Shown: piece after piece, positions 60,880 through 64,000 of the stretch
How positions within the stretch are numbered: position 1 is the stretch's first letter
How the letters are laid out: each line of letters begins with the position of its first letter
Assembly (NCBI RefSeq): GCF_021018805.1
Contig: NC_086251.1
Span: forward strand, 44,276,767-44,340,766
Reading direction: 5' to 3'
Source of the DNA: Prinia subflava
Taxonomy: Eukaryota > Chordata > Aves > Passeriformes > Cisticolidae
Length of the DNA stretch: 64,000 bases
The notes under the pieces: model-generated
The model's input: only the letters and a program-made list of their open reading frames with translations
Databases searched by the model: none
What the model was told of the DNA's origin: nothing
Made by a program: the position numbers and the translations under genes

Positions 60880-63800
60880 ACAACTGAGGCTTTCACTGGT
60901 TTTAATAAGAAATTTGTAACTAAATCCATAGGATCACCACATGTGAAAAACCTTTGGTACTAAAATACTCCATTCCAAATTTTGTATCCCTTTGGGTCTG
61001 GAGGGGCTGGCAATGGACTAAAAATTTAGTTGTAAAGATAGCTTCTTTTAACAAATGAGGAAGAGCATGTAAAGAGGACTCATTTCTTCCAAAAGTACAT
61101 GAAACTGGCATATTACAGTAACAAACAGCTATACCTGCATTGTAAGCTGCAGATGTACACACAGATCAACAGTGTAGATTGTGTCCTGAGTTGATTTATT
61201 TTGTCAGAACTTGAGACTGTCTTCATATGACAGAACAGGACTTAGGGTCCTTATTAACAATGATGGCAATATATTTTATGTTATGAAAACCACTCTAGTT
61301 ACTCACTAAATATCAACAGCAAAAAAAGTCAAAGCAGCAAAGTGATTTTACAATAATCACAACTGACCAGATTTGAAGCAAGGAATCTTCTTCAGAATTG
61401 GTTATTTTTCTGTATTTTATTTTGGGGATGTGGTGGGTTAGGATGAAAGGGTTTGTTTACCAGGAATAGGATGACCTAAAATTAAAGACAGTTCCACTAA
61501 TCTCGGCTGTTAATTTGTATCTTTTCAGTTTTGTTCTAGCAGTGCTACTAGTTTGATCAAGGCTCAAGTGTATGAGTGGGATTACCACCCCCACCACTTT
61601 AAACATCAGCTTTATTCAGTGATTAAATATTTCTCTGTCTTAGAATGCAAAGTTCCAAGGTAAGTGTAATTTATTCCTTTGTCTCTTGGAAGCATTCGAG
61701 GTTTAATTTAGTCATGTATATATTATGAAATATTTAGAAGTGTTATGTAAATGTGAAGCACATTAATGATCAGTCATCTAGTGCTGCTGTTAGCCTACTT
61801 ATCTTGCCAAGTTTTAGGAATCACTTCAAAAATCGTGCTTTTAGTAATTGTCTTGCAAAGGTAGTTTTGTTCTAATTTCTTGACATGAACAATTTAGTGT
61901 GACTCTTTATGAGGTAAGTTATTGGGCCTATATCAGAAATAAGAGTTCTATATTAATTTGAAATTCTGTAACTGGGATAAGAAGGAATAATAGATAACTA
62001 TTAGGAATTGGGCCAAATATGGTTGCAGAAACTGTAAACATATAATTATATGAATTCGTAAACTTAATGTTTAATTCATTGTAAATAATTTATTTACTAT
62101 TCTATCAGTCACACAATTCTAACACAGTTGGATTTAATCATTAAATAAACAGAACTAGTTAAAATATTCAGTTCCTATTTTCATATTCTACCTGATATTT
62201 ACAGTTACTGTGGCAAGAAAATCCATACGTGATTAGGTTTTCTCAAAGAATGGATCCCTAATGAAAGTCCTCTGAGAAGAACATTTTGCTTTGAATAATT
62301 AAAGCATGCATCATGACTTAAATTACAGTGCTAGCGATTAAATTAAATCAAGCTTCTCCCATGTTGCAGTGTTTCTAAAGATAATTACTATCCTCTCCTA
62401 AAGTAGTTTGTCAATTTGAACAGTGATTTGGTAATGAAACTTGCACCTGGGCTGCTCTCCTGTGTTCTAAGATTTGAGATGTTTGCTGTTTATGAGAACT
62501 GGGACACTGCAGATAGCCATTGGCAAAAACATTTGGTGTCTTGCTGTATAGACATTTTTTAGCCCCGTTTATTGAATTAGTTGGGTTTGAGGCATTTTCC
62601 AGGAAAAATAGAACCTATTAGGACTCAAGGTATCTCAATTTTGCCTGGTATATGTAGTATGTGTTATATAACTTCAGATTATCAACAAAACCAGATCATG
62701 ATTCTTGATTGTTTTAACACAAGATATAGTTTGTAACTGACAAAAAAAATCTGAAGATGTTTTATCACTGAAAAGAGATTGTATGTGTTGTTACAGAGAT
62801 ATGGCTTGAAGAAAATTACACGTTAAGAATATATTTTCAGAGTGCAAGAACTGAAATGAACTCAAAGCCTTATATCAGCCTGTAAACCTAATCCTCTACA
62901 TGACATGAAATTAGAAAGTGTAAGTTTTTGCAACATAAACAGCAACACCTCACAAAAATGGGGACAATTTTAGCATATTCTCAGTCATCTCACGGTCTCT
63001 ATGGAAAGTGAGAGAGTTTCAAAGGATTGCTTTGGGCTTAAAGGTCTTCAGAGAACCATGTAATGAACAGAAAGTTCACCAGGAATATGTGATATCTATC
63101 TTCTCACCCATTCTCTGCATCATTTAAGTAACAGTTTAAAGAAAATTTTCTGAATTAAACACAAATTTAAATACTGGGCTGATGCAATACACTTAGGTCA
63201 CTTTCAACTCCTATAGGCAGAACTGTTTATATAAAACCCGTCTTTTGTCCTTAATCACTTTCTAATAAATCCAGTGAAAGTTCAACTACATATTTAAAGT
63301 ATGAGATTTTTATCAGGATAGCATAAGACCTTGTGTTTTTGATACTCAGTGCTTTATCACAATGAGATAACACATGCTCCAGTAAGGTGAGAAGTGAGTG
63401 TGAAGTTACTCCTTCAGGAGAGTAAACAGATACAGTACCAAAACCTGAGGGCAGGCTGTCATCCTTGACATAGTGTGTGATAGCAGAATACCCATCAGTT
63501 TTCTCAATTCAGTCCTCCCTGGCTTCTTTTCTGAGAACAGAGGGAAGGACAACTGTTGGCAGAATTCAACCTAAATTTGCAAGTAGTGAGAAATAACAAT
63601 CCTAATAATAAAACATTCTTATGTGTTTTTCTACTGTGACTCAAAACTAGTATCTCTTCCTATTACATTAAAGACTTCTGCATACATTAGGTACTTAATT
63701 TATCCAGTTTCTTTGTGACATAGATAAATATTAATATTTTTAGATTACTACTGCTCTAGAAGAAACATAAAAATTTTGTGGCAGATACAAAAAGAGAATC

Positions 63801-64000
63801 TAAAAGGGAAAACCAGAATCTTCCTGTCCTGTATCTGTATAACTTCTCCCTGCCCTTAAAATACATAGAAATGAAATACGTTTTGAACCACCTGGCTGCT
63901 GATATTAGAATCTAGGTATAGAATGTATCAGAAGTGCTTGTATGTGATGGTTATTCATGATTGGTTCTATTGCAGGCTACTCTGGTGTTTTCACTAAATA
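60880..64000. other. Unique non-coding stretch with a candidate regulatory patch
   Basis: AT-rich unique DNA to the window end. The interval 62210-62400 has closely packed homeodomain-type TAATTA/ATTAAA motifs and looks like a conserved enhancer core by composition only. No gene, RNA gene or repeat family was recognised. Confidence 0.5.

Noticed and set aside
1..64000. CRISPR arrays, bacterial operons, phage or plasmid features.
   Set aside because: No regularly spaced direct repeats, no ribosome-binding-site and gene clusters, and the repeats are avian retrotransposons.

Overview
This window looks like vertebrate nuclear DNA, almost certainly from a bird. It is AT-rich throughout. No stretch reads as a recognisable exon of a known protein-coding gene, and there is no rRNA, tRNA, bacterial operon or CRISPR array. 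The avian signature is the interspersed repeats: at least eight fragments of the CR1 LINE, several ending in the family's ATTCTATG-type 3' tail, plus a nearly complete avian solo LTR. From memory, the LTR sequences resemble families common in songbirds, so a passerine host is my best guess, but this is inference. The window is best read as a gene desert or the inside of a very large intron.

Layout. 1-8.4 kb is unique non-coding sequence. A decayed CR1 lies at 8.45-8.69 kb and a very old CR1 piece at about 13.9-14.1 kb. A palindrome-rich AT block lies at 15.19-15.29 kb. At 15.79-16.10 kb a long pyrimidine tract and AG precede an exon-like segment. A TATA-containing, LTR-like block (18.84-19.44 kb) leads into the longest plus-strand CR1 remnant (19.5-20.5 kb). 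Another CR1 3' end lies at 23.65-23.84 kb. A 0.63 kb solo LTR sits at 31.26-31.89 kb. CR1 copies then follow at 35.28-35.81 kb (+), 39.23-39.61 kb (+, lacking its 3' end, with LTR-like sequence just beyond), 42.65-43.74 kb (-), 45.89-46.20 kb (-) and 49.91-50.06 kb (+, followed directly by LTR-like sequence). From 50.5 kb to the end the DNA is mostly unique. It holds an 88-nt stretch of only G and T, a 13-bp-stem hairpin, several candidate conserved non-coding patches and three unexplained open frames.

How it works together. There is no pathway or operon here. The main process visible is the layering of retrotransposons: CR1 fragments in both orientations, three of which lie next to LTR-like sequence. 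All CR1 open frames are short and broken, so none could be active. I see no convincing undescribed biological system. The most useful leads are the acceptor-like segment near 15.85 kb, the minus-strand frame at 57.8-58.1 kb, the paired ATG frames at 60.07-60.88 kb, the hairpin at 54.85 kb and the candidate regulatory patches. Each needs a comparative or expression check that I could not run.
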